Origin: Bacteroides sp. CAG:1060
GTDB lineage: Bacteria; Bacteroidota; Bacteroidia; Bacteroidales; UBA932
Direction of reading: 5' to 3'
DNA length: 11,023 nt
NCBI GenBank assembly: GCA_000432655.1
Contig: HF986288.1
Span: 1 to 11,023, forward strand
A model generated the notes under the pieces. It was not told the DNA's origin. It did not search any database and saw nothing but the letters and a program-made list of their open reading frames with translations. Below are positions 1-8,142 of the stretch, in pieces (the stretch's first letter is position 1; every line of letters starts with the position of its first letter). Both the position numbers and the translations under genes were made by a program.

Positions 1-839
1 CTAACGACAAGATTTCGCTTGTGGCCATTGATGCTGATGGAAATGCCCTTTCCAATGACGTCTTTGAGACAACTACTGCGGGCGCCTCTGCGAAGTTCAG
101 CGGCACATATTCCAATCCTGACGGCGCTGTAATGGTGTCTGTAATCTATCCTGCGCTTACGGAAGGGAAAGGCACTGAAACAGAGCCTTGGCAGTCAAAA
201 AAGAGGGAAGGTACGGGTCTTACTGATCCGAAACCTCTTTTGCAGGATGTGGTAAAAAAGCAGCCGTACATCACTGTTCGTGCTATGTATCAGTTGCAGA
301 GAGGCAATGGCGATCTGTCAAATGTTGACGAGGCCGTTGTGATGCACGGAAAGATTACGGATTTCTCCGCTCTTGCCGCAGGATACGTGAATGTGACTCT
401 TAAGAGTATCTGCTATGTAGTAAAGGTTACAGCCAATGTGCCAAGCGGTTATGATCATCTGACCAAAATAAATTTGAATACGAGTAATAGTGCTTCTCCT
501 ACTCCTATGGGATTTACCGGATGGACTCGCTTGGGTGATATGTTTGGTATTAGTTACGGGAATCCACATTTTTACTGCGAAGTTGGTCTTGGGACGGCGT
601 TCCAATCCGGAGGCTCGTCACTCGGCACAGGCGTCAGTCCCGACGGCAGCGGCAATATCGTAGCGTATATTATAGGATATACCGGAGCACCTTGTGTGCT
701 ACCATCCGGAACTGTACTTGCGATTAAGGCCGGTTATGGTAATGTCCCTAACAAATTCAATGCGACCAAGACTCTTGCTACAGACATTTCCCTTGAGCCT
801 GGCAAGATGTATCGTGTAAACGTGACTCTAAACGAGTAA
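1..839 (+). CDS. Fimbrillin-like (FimA/Mfa-type) surface protein, 5' end outside window
   Basis: The reading frame is open from the first full codon (position 3) to the TAA at 837-839, so the gene begins upstream of the window. The GTG at 21 is an internal Val, not a convincing start. About 278 residues are visible. The visible N-terminal part (DKISLVAIDADGNAL) resembles the region after the leader of Mfa-like fimbrillins, where a statement on the domain's variables is followed by short beta strands. The C-terminus (LEPGKMYRVNVTLNE) matches the closing strand typical of this superfamily. It is rich in Gly, Ser, Thr and Val with no obvious transmembrane segment, as expected for a beta-sandwich surface or pilus subunit. 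Such proteins are normally exported as lipoproteins and assembled into fimbriae or kept on the outer surface; the lipoprotein signal would lie outside the window. The family call rests on style and termini rather than a diagnostic motif, so a different secreted beta-sandwich protein is possible. Confidence 0.6.
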   Translation, partial: NDKISLVAIDADGNALSNDVFETTTAGASAKFSGTYSNPDGAVMVSVIYPALTEGKGTETEPWQSKKREGTGLTDPKPLLQDVVKKQPYITVRAMYQLQRGNGDLSNVDEAVVMHGKITDFSALAAGYVNVTLKSICYVVKVTANVPSGYDHLTKINLNTSNSASPTPMGFTGWTRLGDMFGISYGNPHFYCEVGLGTAFQSGGSSLGTGVSPDGSGNIVAYIIGYTGAPCVLPSGTVLAIKAGYGNVPNKFNATKTLATDISLEPGKMYRVNVTLNE

Positions 840-868
840 TCACTTAATATCCCGATAATTATCAAAGC

Positions 869-906
869 AAGGGGCCGGCCAAAAAGAAATTTTTAGCCGG
901 CCTCTT
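869..906. terminator. Long hairpin between convergent genes, probable bidirectional terminator
   Basis: Arms at 869-885 and 890-906 can pair over 17 positions around a GAAA tetraloop (886-889). The outer 11 pairs are GC-rich (GGCCGGC against GCCGGCC) with one G-U wobble at 872/903. There is a C-A mismatch at 880/895, then five A-T pairs next to the loop. The U-tract after the hairpin is weak on both strands. It lies 29 bp after the stop of the fimbrillin-like gene and 42 bp from the stop of the convergent protease gene, so it could serve both. Confidence 0.7.
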
Positions 907-948
907 GTCTATTACGGACTCTTGAGGTCCGTGGGATTGTGCGGATAA

Positions 949-3900
949 TTACTTGTCGCTGATTTCTTTGAGCATTTCCTTGACGGCGGCTTCGAGCTGC
1001 TTGTCTTCTCCTCTAAGGACGGATGCCGGGTCATTATATACCAGGATGTCCGGTTCTATCTGGTTGTTTTCTATAAAGCGTTTGTCTGCCACAGACCATG
1101 AACCCACCTGCGGAATACCGAATACGAGAGTGTTGTCTATCAGTGTCTCCCACCATACGGCGGTCATAGTCCCCGGTATAGGTGCTCCGATGAGTTTGCC
1201 TATGCCGAGCTGCTGATAAGCGAGCGGGGTGCCGGATGCGTCGGAGTAGTTGTCTTCACCGATGAGCATGCAAGATGGCTTGTTCCATTTGGTGAACGGC
1301 TCATCTCCGATGAATTGCCCGCGCGGAATGTATTTGGTGTAGAGCTTTCCTCCAAGGAATGTTACCACATCGTCATGCAGCCAGCCGCCACCGTTGTGCC
1401 GGGTGTCAACTATCAGAGCTTCGCATGTTCTGTATTTGCCAAGGGCCTTGGAGAACATCTCGCGGAAACTATCCGAGTCCATTCCCTCTATGTGTACGTA
1501 GCCGATTCGACCGTTGGAGAGCTTCTCCACCATGTCTTCACGCTGCTTGACCCATCGTCTGTAGAGCTGACGACTCTCGGAGCCTGACGGCACTACAAAC
1601 ATCTCTTCTGCCTTTTTGGAGCCTTGTTTCCTGACTGTGATGCAGATGCGCTTTCCGGCCTTGTCGGCGAGAACGGACATCCAGTCTCCGCTCATATCCG
1701 GGGTAACTCCTTCGATGCTTTCAATCATGTCTCCGGCCTTGATGTCGGAATCTGCCAATGAAAGCACACCTCCAGGAAGGATTTCCTTTATCTTGAGTCC
1801 CTTGCCTTTCCAGCTGGTGTCATATATGACACCGAGGTACCCCATGTTGCGGGTTGTGGATGCGCTGTATCTGGCTCCGGTATGGGAAGCGTTGAGCTCT
1901 CCGAGCATTTCGGAAAGCAGGTCCTGGAAGTCAAAGTTGTTGTTGATATGAGGCAGGAACGCCACATAGTTGTCATGATAGTACTTCCAGTCAACTCCCT
2001 GAAGGTCTTCTACATAGAACTTCTCTTCGACCTGTTTCCACACATGCTCGAACATGTATGCGCGCTCTTCTGCAGGCCTGTATTCATACTCGCCCGAAAA
2101 TGCTATGCTTTCGGTCTTTCCTCCGGCAAGAGAGAGCTTTGAGATGCCTCGTCCGGAGAATATATAGAGGCTTTTGCCGTCCTTTGACGGATAGAAAGAG
2201 CCGGAGACGCCTTTGGCAAGGACACTTATGCTGCCTTCCTGGAGGTCGCGCACACAAAGGTCATATCCGCGCTCAAGTCTCTGGGTGAAGTACAGTTTGT
2301 CCCCGTCAGGGCTGAGGAAATGGTCTCCCATCATGTTGGAGCTCGGGGTAAGCCTGATTATGCGGTCGTCTCTCTGGTCGAGGGACAACTTGAGCTTCTC
2401 GACTTTGTTCTTGGCCTTGTCCAGAGAGTCTTTCTTCTCTTCCTTTTTCTCTGCTTTGAGTTCTTTTTCGGACTTGAGCATGTTGTCTATGTCGATTTCT
2501 TCTTTGCTGCGTCCGAAATCGGTCATGGCCTTTCCGTCGAAGAACATTATATATATGTCGCTTTCCGCGCCCCAGCTTCCGTGGCTTCTATAGCCGTTTT
2601 TGTCGGACTCCCATGTCATGGCCTTGCCTCCGAGGGCCCATTTGAAGTTGCTGTCGGAATATCCGCTGCGGGTGAGGTTGGTGATGTCTCCTGTCTCGAT
2701 GTCAATCAGGGCCACGTCGGAATTGTTCCAGCCTCCGTTAGCCTGCCAGTTGCAGAGTATGTAGTGGCTGTCCGGGCTCCATTCGAATCCCTGGTCACCG
2801 TCCTGGTAGGAGTAGTTGATTCCTTTGAAAAGGGATTTTTCCTTTCCGTTCTTAAGGTTCTTGATTACGAGTTCGGTGCGGTCACGGTAGTATGCCACCC
2901 ACTTGCCGTCCGGGGACACGTCAGGCTGGAAGCAGGTCTCTCCCGGGGTGGATACGAGTTCTTCCTTGGTCTGAACTGCGTATGTGAACATCTTGTCTTC
3001 TTTTCTTACAAGAGACGTTTTCCAGATGCCCCAGTGTCCGTTTCTTTCCGAAGAGTAGTATATTTCGCGTCCGTCCGCCGAGAAATCCACATTGCGCTCC
3101 TGTACGGGAGTATTGGTGATGCGTCTTGTGGTCTTGTAGTCTGCGGAAGTCACGAACACGTCGCCTCTTATTATCATGGCTATTTCTTTTCCGTCAGGCG
3201 ATACGGCCATTGAACTGGCTCCTGAGGAGTAGTTGTATTTCTGGATCTCGCGCTCGTTCTCGTCGCGGGTGACAGTTATTGGCACCTTGGCCGGAAGAGC
3301 ACCGTCTTTCATGGTGTAGAGGTCTCCGTTGAGAGAGAATGCCAGAGTTCCGTCTTCGGATATCGAGAGGAAACGTACCGGGTTGCGTGTCTCGAAGGTC
3401 AGCTGAACTGATGTCTGAGGAGCGGACAACGAGCTGCGGTACACGTTGGAAGTCTTTCCGTCGCGTTCGCTCAGATAGTAGAACGTGTCTCCGTCAGCGG
3501 CGAATACGGGGTTGCGGTCCTCTCCCTTGTAGTCGCTGAGTTTGGTGAAACTTCCATTGGAGTTGATACAGAGGCGCTTGTCTCCCGCTGCCGGGACATA
3601 TTTCCAGATGTCTCTTGTGACGGAAGAGGTATGATGCTTGCGCAATTCATCCTCGTATCCCTTGTAGTTTTCGTAGATGATGGTGCCTTCGGAGTTGATG
3701 CTCAGGGCCTTGACAGGGAGGGACGTTACGAGCTCCGGGGCTGCTCCGTGGATATCCGTGCGATACAGCTGGGCTGTTCCGGGGAAGTCACCGTAGCTTT
3801 CCGATTCTACGCTGCCGTTGTACCACGAGAACAGGATGCTGCCGTCCGGGAGCACTGCAAGCGGTGTTTCGTTGCCCGGAAGATTGGTTATGCGGCGAGG

Positions 3901-4200
3901 AACGCCGCCGTTTTCCGACGTTATATAGATGTCCTTGCCTGATTCGCGGTAGGATATGAACACGATGTTCTTTCCGTCCCTTGTCCAAATAGGGTTGGAA
4001 TCAAGTGCCTGGTTTGAAGTAAGTTGCCGTGCCTGTCCGCCGGATGACGGTACGGTGTAGATGTCCCCTTTGTAGCTGAAGGCGATGGTGCTTCCGTCCG
4101 GAGAGATGCTGTTCCTTCTAACCCAGGAAGGGGTCTGGGCTGTGGCAGAGAGTGTCAGTGCCAGAGCAGCCGCTGAAACAAGAATTGTTCTTGAATGCAT
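949..4200 (-). CDS. Tricorn-like S41 serine protease, exported
   Basis: This predicted exported peptidase (1083 aa) would degrade peptides in the periplasm. Tricorn of Thermoplasma is a giant peptidase built from two beta-propellers, a PDZ domain and a split S41 core. From the chosen start: signal peptide 1-22 (hydrophobic run ending LSATAQ); first propeller about 25-305 with SPDG-type (PD40) repeats; second propeller about 325-705, interrupted by a Lys/Glu-rich probable coiled coil at 564-610; helical domain about 708-780; PDZ about 787-860; S41 core about 878-1053. The catalytic set is complete: Ser772-His773 in ASHTG, nucleophile Ser986 in NYSDAS, Glu1044 in IENN. The oxyanion-side RHNGGG motif is also present. 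The frame stays open upstream to an ATG at 4266, with another at 4236, but only the ATG at 4200 puts the signal peptide at the N-terminus. It is monocistronic, divergent from the M49-like gene and convergent with the fimbrillin-like gene. Size and domain order are normal for Bacteroidota homologues. Confidence 0.93.
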   Translation of the reverse strand: MHSRTILVSAAALALTLSATAQTPSWVRRNSISPDGSTIAFSYKGDIYTVPSSGGQARQLTSNQALDSNPIWTRDGKNIVFISYRESGKDIYITSENGGVPRRITNLPGNETPLAVLPDGSILFSWYNGSVESESYGDFPGTAQLYRTDIHGAAPELVTSLPVKALSINSEGTIIYENYKGYEDELRKHHTSSVTRDIWKYVPAAGDKRLCINSNGSFTKLSDYKGEDRNPVFAADGDTFYYLSERDGKTSNVYRSSLSAPQTSVQLTFETRNPVRFLSISEDGTLAFSLNGDLYTMKDGALPAKVPITVTRDENEREIQKYNYSSGASSMAVSPDGKEIAMIIRGDVFVTSADYKTTRRITNTPVQERNVDFSADGREIYYSSERNGHWGIWKTSLVRKEDKMFTYAVQTKEELVSTPGETCFQPDVSPDGKWVAYYRDRTELVIKNLKNGKEKSLFKGINYSYQDGDQGFEWSPDSHYILCNWQANGGWNNSDVALIDIETGDITNLTRSGYSDSNFKWALGGKAMTWESDKNGYRSHGSWGAESDIYIMFFDGKAMTDFGRSKEEIDIDNMLKSEKELKAEKKEEKKDSLDKAKNKVEKLKLSLDQRDDRIIRLTPSSNMMGDHFLSPDGDKLYFTQRLERGYDLCVRDLQEGSISVLAKGVSGSFYPSKDGKSLYIFSGRGISKLSLAGGKTESIAFSGEYEYRPAEERAYMFEHVWKQVEEKFYVEDLQGVDWKYYHDNYVAFLPHINNNFDFQDLLSEMLGELNASHTGARYSASTTRNMGYLGVIYDTSWKGKGLKIKEILPGGVLSLADSDIKAGDMIESIEGVTPDMSGDWMSVLADKAGKRICITVRKQGSKKAEEMFVVPSGSESRQLYRRWVKQREDMVEKLSNGRIGYVHIEGMDSDSFREMFSKALGKYRTCEALIVDTRHNGGGWLHDDVVTFLGGKLYTKYIPRGQFIGDEPFTKWNKPSCMLIGEDNYSDASGTPLAYQQLGIGKLIGAPIPGTMTAVWWETLIDNTLVFGIPQVGSWSVADKRFIENNQIEPDILVYNDPASVLRGEDKQLEAAVKEMLKEISDK

Positions 4201-4290
4201 GTCGAATATGTTAAAAAAACAATGCAATTTATGCATTTTTCCTCTAAAAGAAAAGTCCTTTGACATTCAGCCAATTTTGTGTGCTAAAAC

Positions 4291-4321
4291 TTTTAGAAGA
4301 AGGAAAAAGTTAATAACTTTG
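4291..4321 (+). promoter_or_regulatory. Bacteroidota-type promoter for the M49-like/transporter operon
   Basis: TAACTTTG at 4314-4321 is a full match to the Bacteroidota -7 consensus TAnnTTTG. A weak -33 element (TTTT, 4291-4294, against consensus TTTG) lies 19 bp upstream. Transcription would start near 4327-4330, giving a leader of about 20 nt before the ATG at 4350. The surrounding 4201-4349 is AT-rich and must also hold the promoter of the divergent protease gene. I found no good TAnnTTTG on the minus strand there. Confidence 0.5.
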
Positions 4322-4349
4322 TAAGCTAAATTGTATTACAAGAATTGTT

Positions 4350-5951
4350 ATGAAAAAAATGTTCATGGCAGTAGCTTTTGCGGCTACCCTGTTCGTTGGG
4401 TGCAACGAGACCAAAAAGAATGACGGAAATTTCGCCAAGTATGCTACAGTCAAGATTGGCACGGAGAATACCGCCTACATCGATGCGATTTCGATTTACG
4501 GCAAGGAAGTGCTCAATCTCTATCGCTTCGCTGCGATGGAGGCCGACAATATTTATTGGAAGCAGGCGTTCGGAGACAAGCAGTCTCTTGAAAGTCTTGA
4601 GGATCCAAGGGCGAGAGAGTATGCATTGATCAATTACGGCCCTTGGGACAGAATTACCGGAAAGAGTTTCGTGGAAGGTTTTTCAGATATGCCGGTCGGA
4701 TTGTTTTTCTATCCTTCGGATATGACTCAGGAAGAGTGGGAGGCATTCGATGATCCGGACAAAAACAGTCCTTACACATTGATTCGCAGGGATCATGAAG
4801 GAAAGCTGACCACCGTGTGGTATCATGACGAGTATAAGGACAATATAGACAAGATGTGCGATTACCTCAAGGCCGCAGCCAACCTTACCATAGTTCCAAG
4901 CGTAAGGGAATATCTTCTTGCCAAGATTGACGGACTCAAGACCGACTCATACGAGCAGAGCGCTCTGAAGTGGCTTGATACCAACGACAGCAAGATGGAC
5001 CTGGTCCTCGGCCCGAGCGAAAGCAGCGATGACAATCTTCACGGCATCAAGCGTTCCTATGGTGCATACATCATCCTGAAGAACCTCTCCCGTACCGAGC
5101 AGCTCCACAAGTTCAGTGCGCAGATGCCGGAGTTCCAGAAGAGTCTTCCTTGCAAGGATGAATACAAGACCTTTGTTCCTAGTACGGAGTCCGTAATTTA
5201 TGCCGGCGACGCTCTTTACTATGCCGGAGCAGCCAACTGCGGGATCAAGGATATTGCCATAAGCCTTCCTTTTGACGTTAAGGTTCAGGCTGAAAAGGGT
5301 ACCCGCAGCATCCTTATGCAGAATGTGATTACTTCCAAGTTCAACGGAATTCTCGTTCCTACAGCTGACCTTGTAATCAGCGACAAGGATCGCGAGCATG
5401 TCAATGACAGAGCTTTCTTCTGGAACGTGGCTTTCCGCGAGGTGGCTCACGGACTCGGAGTTAAGACAACCCTTGACGGCCGCAGCGTGAATACTGCCCT
5501 TGACAATCTGGCTTCTCTTGTAGAGGAGGTGAAAGCTCTTTCAATGGGTACGTTCCTCTCATCCAGCGTTATTGCCAAGTTTGAGACCAATGAGATTGTG
5601 ACCAGAGAAGACAGCTACGCTACTTTCCTTACCGCGCTTCTGCGTTCTGCAAGATTCGGTAACACCGAGGTGGTAGGTCGTGCCAACATCATCTGCTACA
5701 ACTACCTTAAGGAGGCTGGCGCATACGAGCGTCATCAGGATGGTTGCTACTATATCAGTTATGATGCGTTCCGCGACGGCATCAATTCTCTTGTCAGCAC
5801 CGTGCTTGAATTGCAGGGCAACGGTGATTATGCTGCCGCCAAGCAGTTTGTGGAGAAATATGATGTAGTGGGAGATGACCTTAAGGCGGACACATTCAAT
5901 ATGATGCTTGAGGGTATTCCTGTGGATGTGAAATTTGATTTCGTATGGTAA
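4350..5951 (+). CDS. M49 (dipeptidyl peptidase III-related) lipoprotein with degenerate zinc site
   Basis: This 533-aa protein matches throughout its length the shorter (about 550 aa) bacterial branch of peptidase family M49, whose active members carry HEVAHGLG and EEGKAD zinc-binding motifs. Here the first motif reads R363-E364-V365-A366-H367-G-L-G, so the first zinc-ligand His is Arg (codon CGC, one transition from CAC). The second reads E392-E393-V394-K395-A396-L397: the ligand Glu is kept but Gly and Asp are replaced. Spacing between the motifs matches the family (29 residues). Family landmarks such as INYGPWDR (near 90) and LQGNGDYAAAKQFVEKY (near 490) are intact, so the fold is probably preserved without normal peptidase activity. 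A short N-terminal hydrophobic segment ends in LFVGC, a loose lipobox with Cys19 as the likely lipidation site, so a membrane-anchored periplasmic or surface lipoprotein is expected. It is first in an operon and overlaps the transporter gene by 7 bp. A role in peptide binding or as a partner of the transporter is inference. Confidence 0.87.
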   Translation: MKKMFMAVAFAATLFVGCNETKKNDGNFAKYATVKIGTENTAYIDAISIYGKEVLNLYRFAAMEADNIYWKQAFGDKQSLESLEDPRAREYALINYGPWDRITGKSFVEGFSDMPVGLFFYPSDMTQEEWEAFDDPDKNSPYTLIRRDHEGKLTTVWYHDEYKDNIDKMCDYLKAAANLTIVPSVREYLLAKIDGLKTDSYEQSALKWLDTNDSKMDLVLGPSESSDDNLHGIKRSYGAYIILKNLSRTEQLHKFSAQMPEFQKSLPCKDEYKTFVPSTESVIYAGDALYYAGAANCGIKDIAISLPFDVKVQAEKGTRSILMQNVITSKFNGILVPTADLVISDKDREHVNDRAFFWNVAFREVAHGLGVKTTLDGRSVNTALDNLASLVEEVKALSMGTFLSSSVIAKFETNEIVTREDSYATFLTALLRSARFGNTEVVGRANIICYNYLKEAGAYERHQDGCYYISYDAFRDGINSLVSTVLELQGNGDYAAAKQFVEKYDVVGDDLKADTFNMMLEGIPVDVKFDFVW

Positions 5952-7600
5952 CGGGAACAGCATATTCAATTCTTCTTTTTGCCGTAGTCATTACGCTGGG
6001 CCTGATGCTCTCGAAACTCAATTTCAGGGGCGTGACCATCGGCTCTACATGGATTCTTTTCGTGGGTATTGTCATGGGACATTTCGGATTTGTGCCGAAT
6101 GCCAAGGTGCTTGCCTTCATGAAAGATTTCGGACTGATTCTCTTCGTGTACTCTATAGGACTGCAAGTCGGTCCGGGCTTCCTTTCTTCATTCAAGAACG
6201 GGGGTGTGAAACTGAACCTTCTTGCTGTAGGTCTGGTAATTATGTCGGCGTTGACAGCCTTTGGAATCCATCTTGTCACAGGCGAGAGCCTTCAGACCAT
6301 GGTGGGAGTAATGTCAGGTGCCGTGACCAATACTCCTGGTCTTGGTGCCGCGCAGCAGACTCTGCTTGACTCAGGCGGATCCAGCACGGATGCTTCAAGA
6401 CTCGCTTCGGCATACGCCGTGGCTTATCCTATAGGTGTGCTTGGCGTCCTTGCGCTTCTGATTATTTTCAAGGCGGTGTTCGAGGTTGACATGGATAAGG
6501 AAACCCGCGAGATAGAGGCTCAGAGCAATGCTGCGGAAAATATCGCACGCCGTATGCATTGTGCGGTGACCAATCCTGCCATTATCGGCAAAACCATCAA
6601 GGAGGTAATCAATGATGACCTCAAGAACGAGATGGTGATATCCCGGATAATGAGAAACGGTGAGGAGTTCGTTCCTCATGAAGACACTGTCCTCAATGAG
6701 AACGACAGGGTGTTGATAGTCACTACACAGAAGAGCATAGACACCATCCGCATCATCTTCGGTGCCGAGGTTCCTATGCATCTTGAGGATTGGATCAAGG
6801 GTCGCAAGTCGGTTCCTCTTGTCAAGCGTCTTGGAATTACCAATACGGCGCTTACCGGAAAGAAGCTTTCTGAGATTCTTTTCAAGGGTCAGTACGCCGT
6901 GACTGTGACCAGAGTCGTTCGTTCCGGTGTGGAACTGGTAGCGGCTCCGGATCTTAGAGTGCAGGTGGGTGACTATCTGCAGGTAGTCGGAGACAAGGAC
7001 GGCATCGATGCCCTCGCCAAGTTGGTGGGCAATAAGGCTGCCGCTCTTGAGAAGCCGAACCTCTTCCCTATATTCCTCGGAATTGCACTTGGTGTTGTCC
7101 TCGGATGTATTCCAATCGCCGTTCCAGGTATTCCTCAGCCTATTAAGCTTGGTCTGGCCGGTGGTCCGCTTATCGTGGCCATACTCATCAGTTGTCTTGG
7201 TCCGCGCATGCACATCACCACTTTCACTACGTTGAGCGCCAATATGATGATCCGTGAGATAGGTATCTCATTCTTCCTTGCGGCAGTAGGACTTGGTGCT
7301 GGCAGGACATTCGTGTCTTCACTTACCGCAGGCGGATGGTGGTGGATACTTTACGGTGCCATCATCACAATAGTTCCTATCCTCGTGATCGGACTGCTCG
7401 GACGCTATGTCTTCAAGCTCAACTTCTTCCAGATATGCGGTCTTGTAGCCGGTGGAACTACCAACCCTCCGGTGCTTGCATTCGCACAGAACGCATACGG
7501 AAGTCAGTATGTATCACTGAATTATGCTACAGTATATCCTCTCTCTATGTTTATGAGAGTGCTGGTGGCACAGGTGATGATACTGATAGCGATGGCTTAG
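5945..7600 (+). CDS. AspT/YidE-family transporter with two RCK_C (TrkA_C) domains
   Basis: An inner-membrane transporter of 551 aa, close to the usual YidE/YbjL length. The N-terminal membrane half (about 5-178) and C-terminal half (about 372-550) are internal duplicates, each with roughly five or six hydrophobic segments. Their signature loops correspond: GAVTNTPGLGAAQQ (125-138) and GGTTNPPVLAFAQ (503-515). Between them lie two cytosolic RCK_C domains, about 206-275 and 293-361, each with the pattern of a strand, R-x-G-x-E and a late V-x-x-x-D. AspT of Tetragenococcus is an aspartate:alanine exchanger, but most YidE members have no proven substrate, so amino-acid or small-anion exchange is inferred. 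The RCK_C domains suggest gating by a small ligand. The ATG at 5945 lies inside the end of the M49-like gene (stop 5949-5951), implying translational coupling. The TAG at 7598-7600 overlaps the stop of the convergent gene. Confidence 0.9.
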   Translation: MVTGTAYSILLFAVVITLGLMLSKLNFRGVTIGSTWILFVGIVMGHFGFVPNAKVLAFMKDFGLILFVYSIGLQVGPGFLSSFKNGGVKLNLLAVGLVIMSALTAFGIHLVTGESLQTMVGVMSGAVTNTPGLGAAQQTLLDSGGSSTDASRLASAYAVAYPIGVLGVLALLIIFKAVFEVDMDKETREIEAQSNAAENIARRMHCAVTNPAIIGKTIKEVINDDLKNEMVISRIMRNGEEFVPHEDTVLNENDRVLIVTTQKSIDTIRIIFGAEVPMHLEDWIKGRKSVPLVKRLGITNTALTGKKLSEILFKGQYAVTVTRVVRSGVELVAAPDLRVQVGDYLQVVGDKDGIDALAKLVGNKAAALEKPNLFPIFLGIALGVVLGCIPIAVPGIPQPIKLGLAGGPLIVAILISCLGPRMHITTFTTLSANMMIREIGISFFLAAVGLGAGRTFVSSLTAGGWWWILYGAIITIVPILVIGLLGRYVFKLNFFQICGLVAGGTTNPPVLAFAQNAYGSQYVSLNYATVYPLSMFMRVLVAQVMILIAMA

Positions 7601-7615
7601 GCTATATCAAGCCAT
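7592..7615. repeat. 7-bp inverted repeat over the two convergent stop codons
   Basis: ATGGCTT (7592-7598) and AAGCCAT (7609-7615) pair perfectly around a 10-nt loop. The repeat covers the TAG of the transporter gene (7598-7600) and the TTA complement of the editing-protein stop (7597-7599). Neither side has a U-tract, so it is at best a weak intrinsic terminator. It is the only stem I see at this junction. Confidence 0.35.
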
Positions 7616-8142
7616 TCGACCTCTCCTCCCCAAATATCAAGAAACCGGAGGAAGTCATCTTTCGAAATCACCACGCTTGCCGTGTTTTCGCATGGATGAA
7701 AACTGATTTTGCGTGAGTCAAGAAGACTCCTGTCAAGATAATATTTTACCCGATGTCCGTTTTCAAAGAGTTCTTTTGGATTGGCATCGGGTATATTTAT
7801 GTCATTGATAAGCCCGTATGCGCATACCGACCCCGGATGAACTCCCAGACAGCGCATCATTCTCTCCTCTGAAGCGAACGACAACTTGCCTTGGTGCAAC
7901 TGGTGTTCAAGTCCGTGAATGTCCAGGTCCTTGTGGCATTCGAAACTTACGAGATAGTGTCTGTTGCCTTTGTGGTTGCGGAAGAACAGGTTCTTGCAAT
8001 GTACGGCATCGTGGATGTCTTTCCAATACTCCAGGCACTCTTCTATGGAGGAGAGTGCCGGATGTTCGTATATTTCGTATTTTATGTCGTTGGCTTCCAG
8101 AAAGTCAAGGACTTTCTTCCTGAGCGTTTCCCTTTCCGTCAT
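7597..8142 (-). CDS. Prolyl-tRNA editing protein, ProXp-ala/PrdX type (YbaK-like domain)
   Basis: A 181-aa single-domain protein of the YbaK/INS superfamily. ProXp-ala members hydrolyse Ala-tRNA(Pro) made by prolyl-tRNA synthetase, preventing Ala-for-Pro errors. Visible landmarks are Lys50 in CKNLFFRNHKG (the conserved lysine region needed for deacylation), the GVHPGSV loop (100-106) followed by GLIND, and FHPCENTASVVIS (148-160), the family's C-terminal signature. The frame is open up to 8277, but the ATG at 8142 (MTERETLRKK) starts exactly where the family does. It also forms an ATGA overlap with the stop of the flavodiiron gene (TGA at 8141-8139), so it is chosen. It is the last gene of the minus-strand operon, and its TAA overlaps the stop of the convergent transporter. 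The substrate within the YbaK/ProX group (Ala versus Cys or others) is inferred from the PrdX-like motifs. Confidence 0.88.
   Translation of the reverse strand: MTERETLRKKVLDFLEANDIKYEIYEHPALSSIEECLEYWKDIHDAVHCKNLFFRNHKGNRHYLVSFECHKDLDIHGLEHQLHQGKLSFASEERMMRCLGVHPGSVCAYGLINDINIPDANPKELFENGHRVKYYLDRSLLDSRKISFHPCENTASVVISKDDFLRFLDIWGGEVEWLDIA

Noticed and set aside
2320..3213. Long open frame of 297 codons on the + strand inside the Tricorn-like gene
   Set aside because: It is antisense to a gene with clear domains, has no recognisable motif or promoter, and arises from the codon pattern of the minus-strand gene.
4221..4237. Inverted repeat AATGCA / TGCATT with a 5-nt spacer in the protease leader
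   Set aside because: The arms are short and AT-rich, so it is likely by chance. It could be an operator, but nothing else supports that.
4201..4266. Upstream ATGs (4266 and 4236) extending the Tricorn-like protein
   Set aside because: Either extension would put 12 to 22 mostly charged or polar residues before a clean signal peptide, and the segment is AT-rich like non-coding leader.
6395..7213. Open frame of 272 codons on the minus strand inside the transporter gene
   Set aside because: It is antisense to a well-supported membrane protein, and its translation lacks any family feature.
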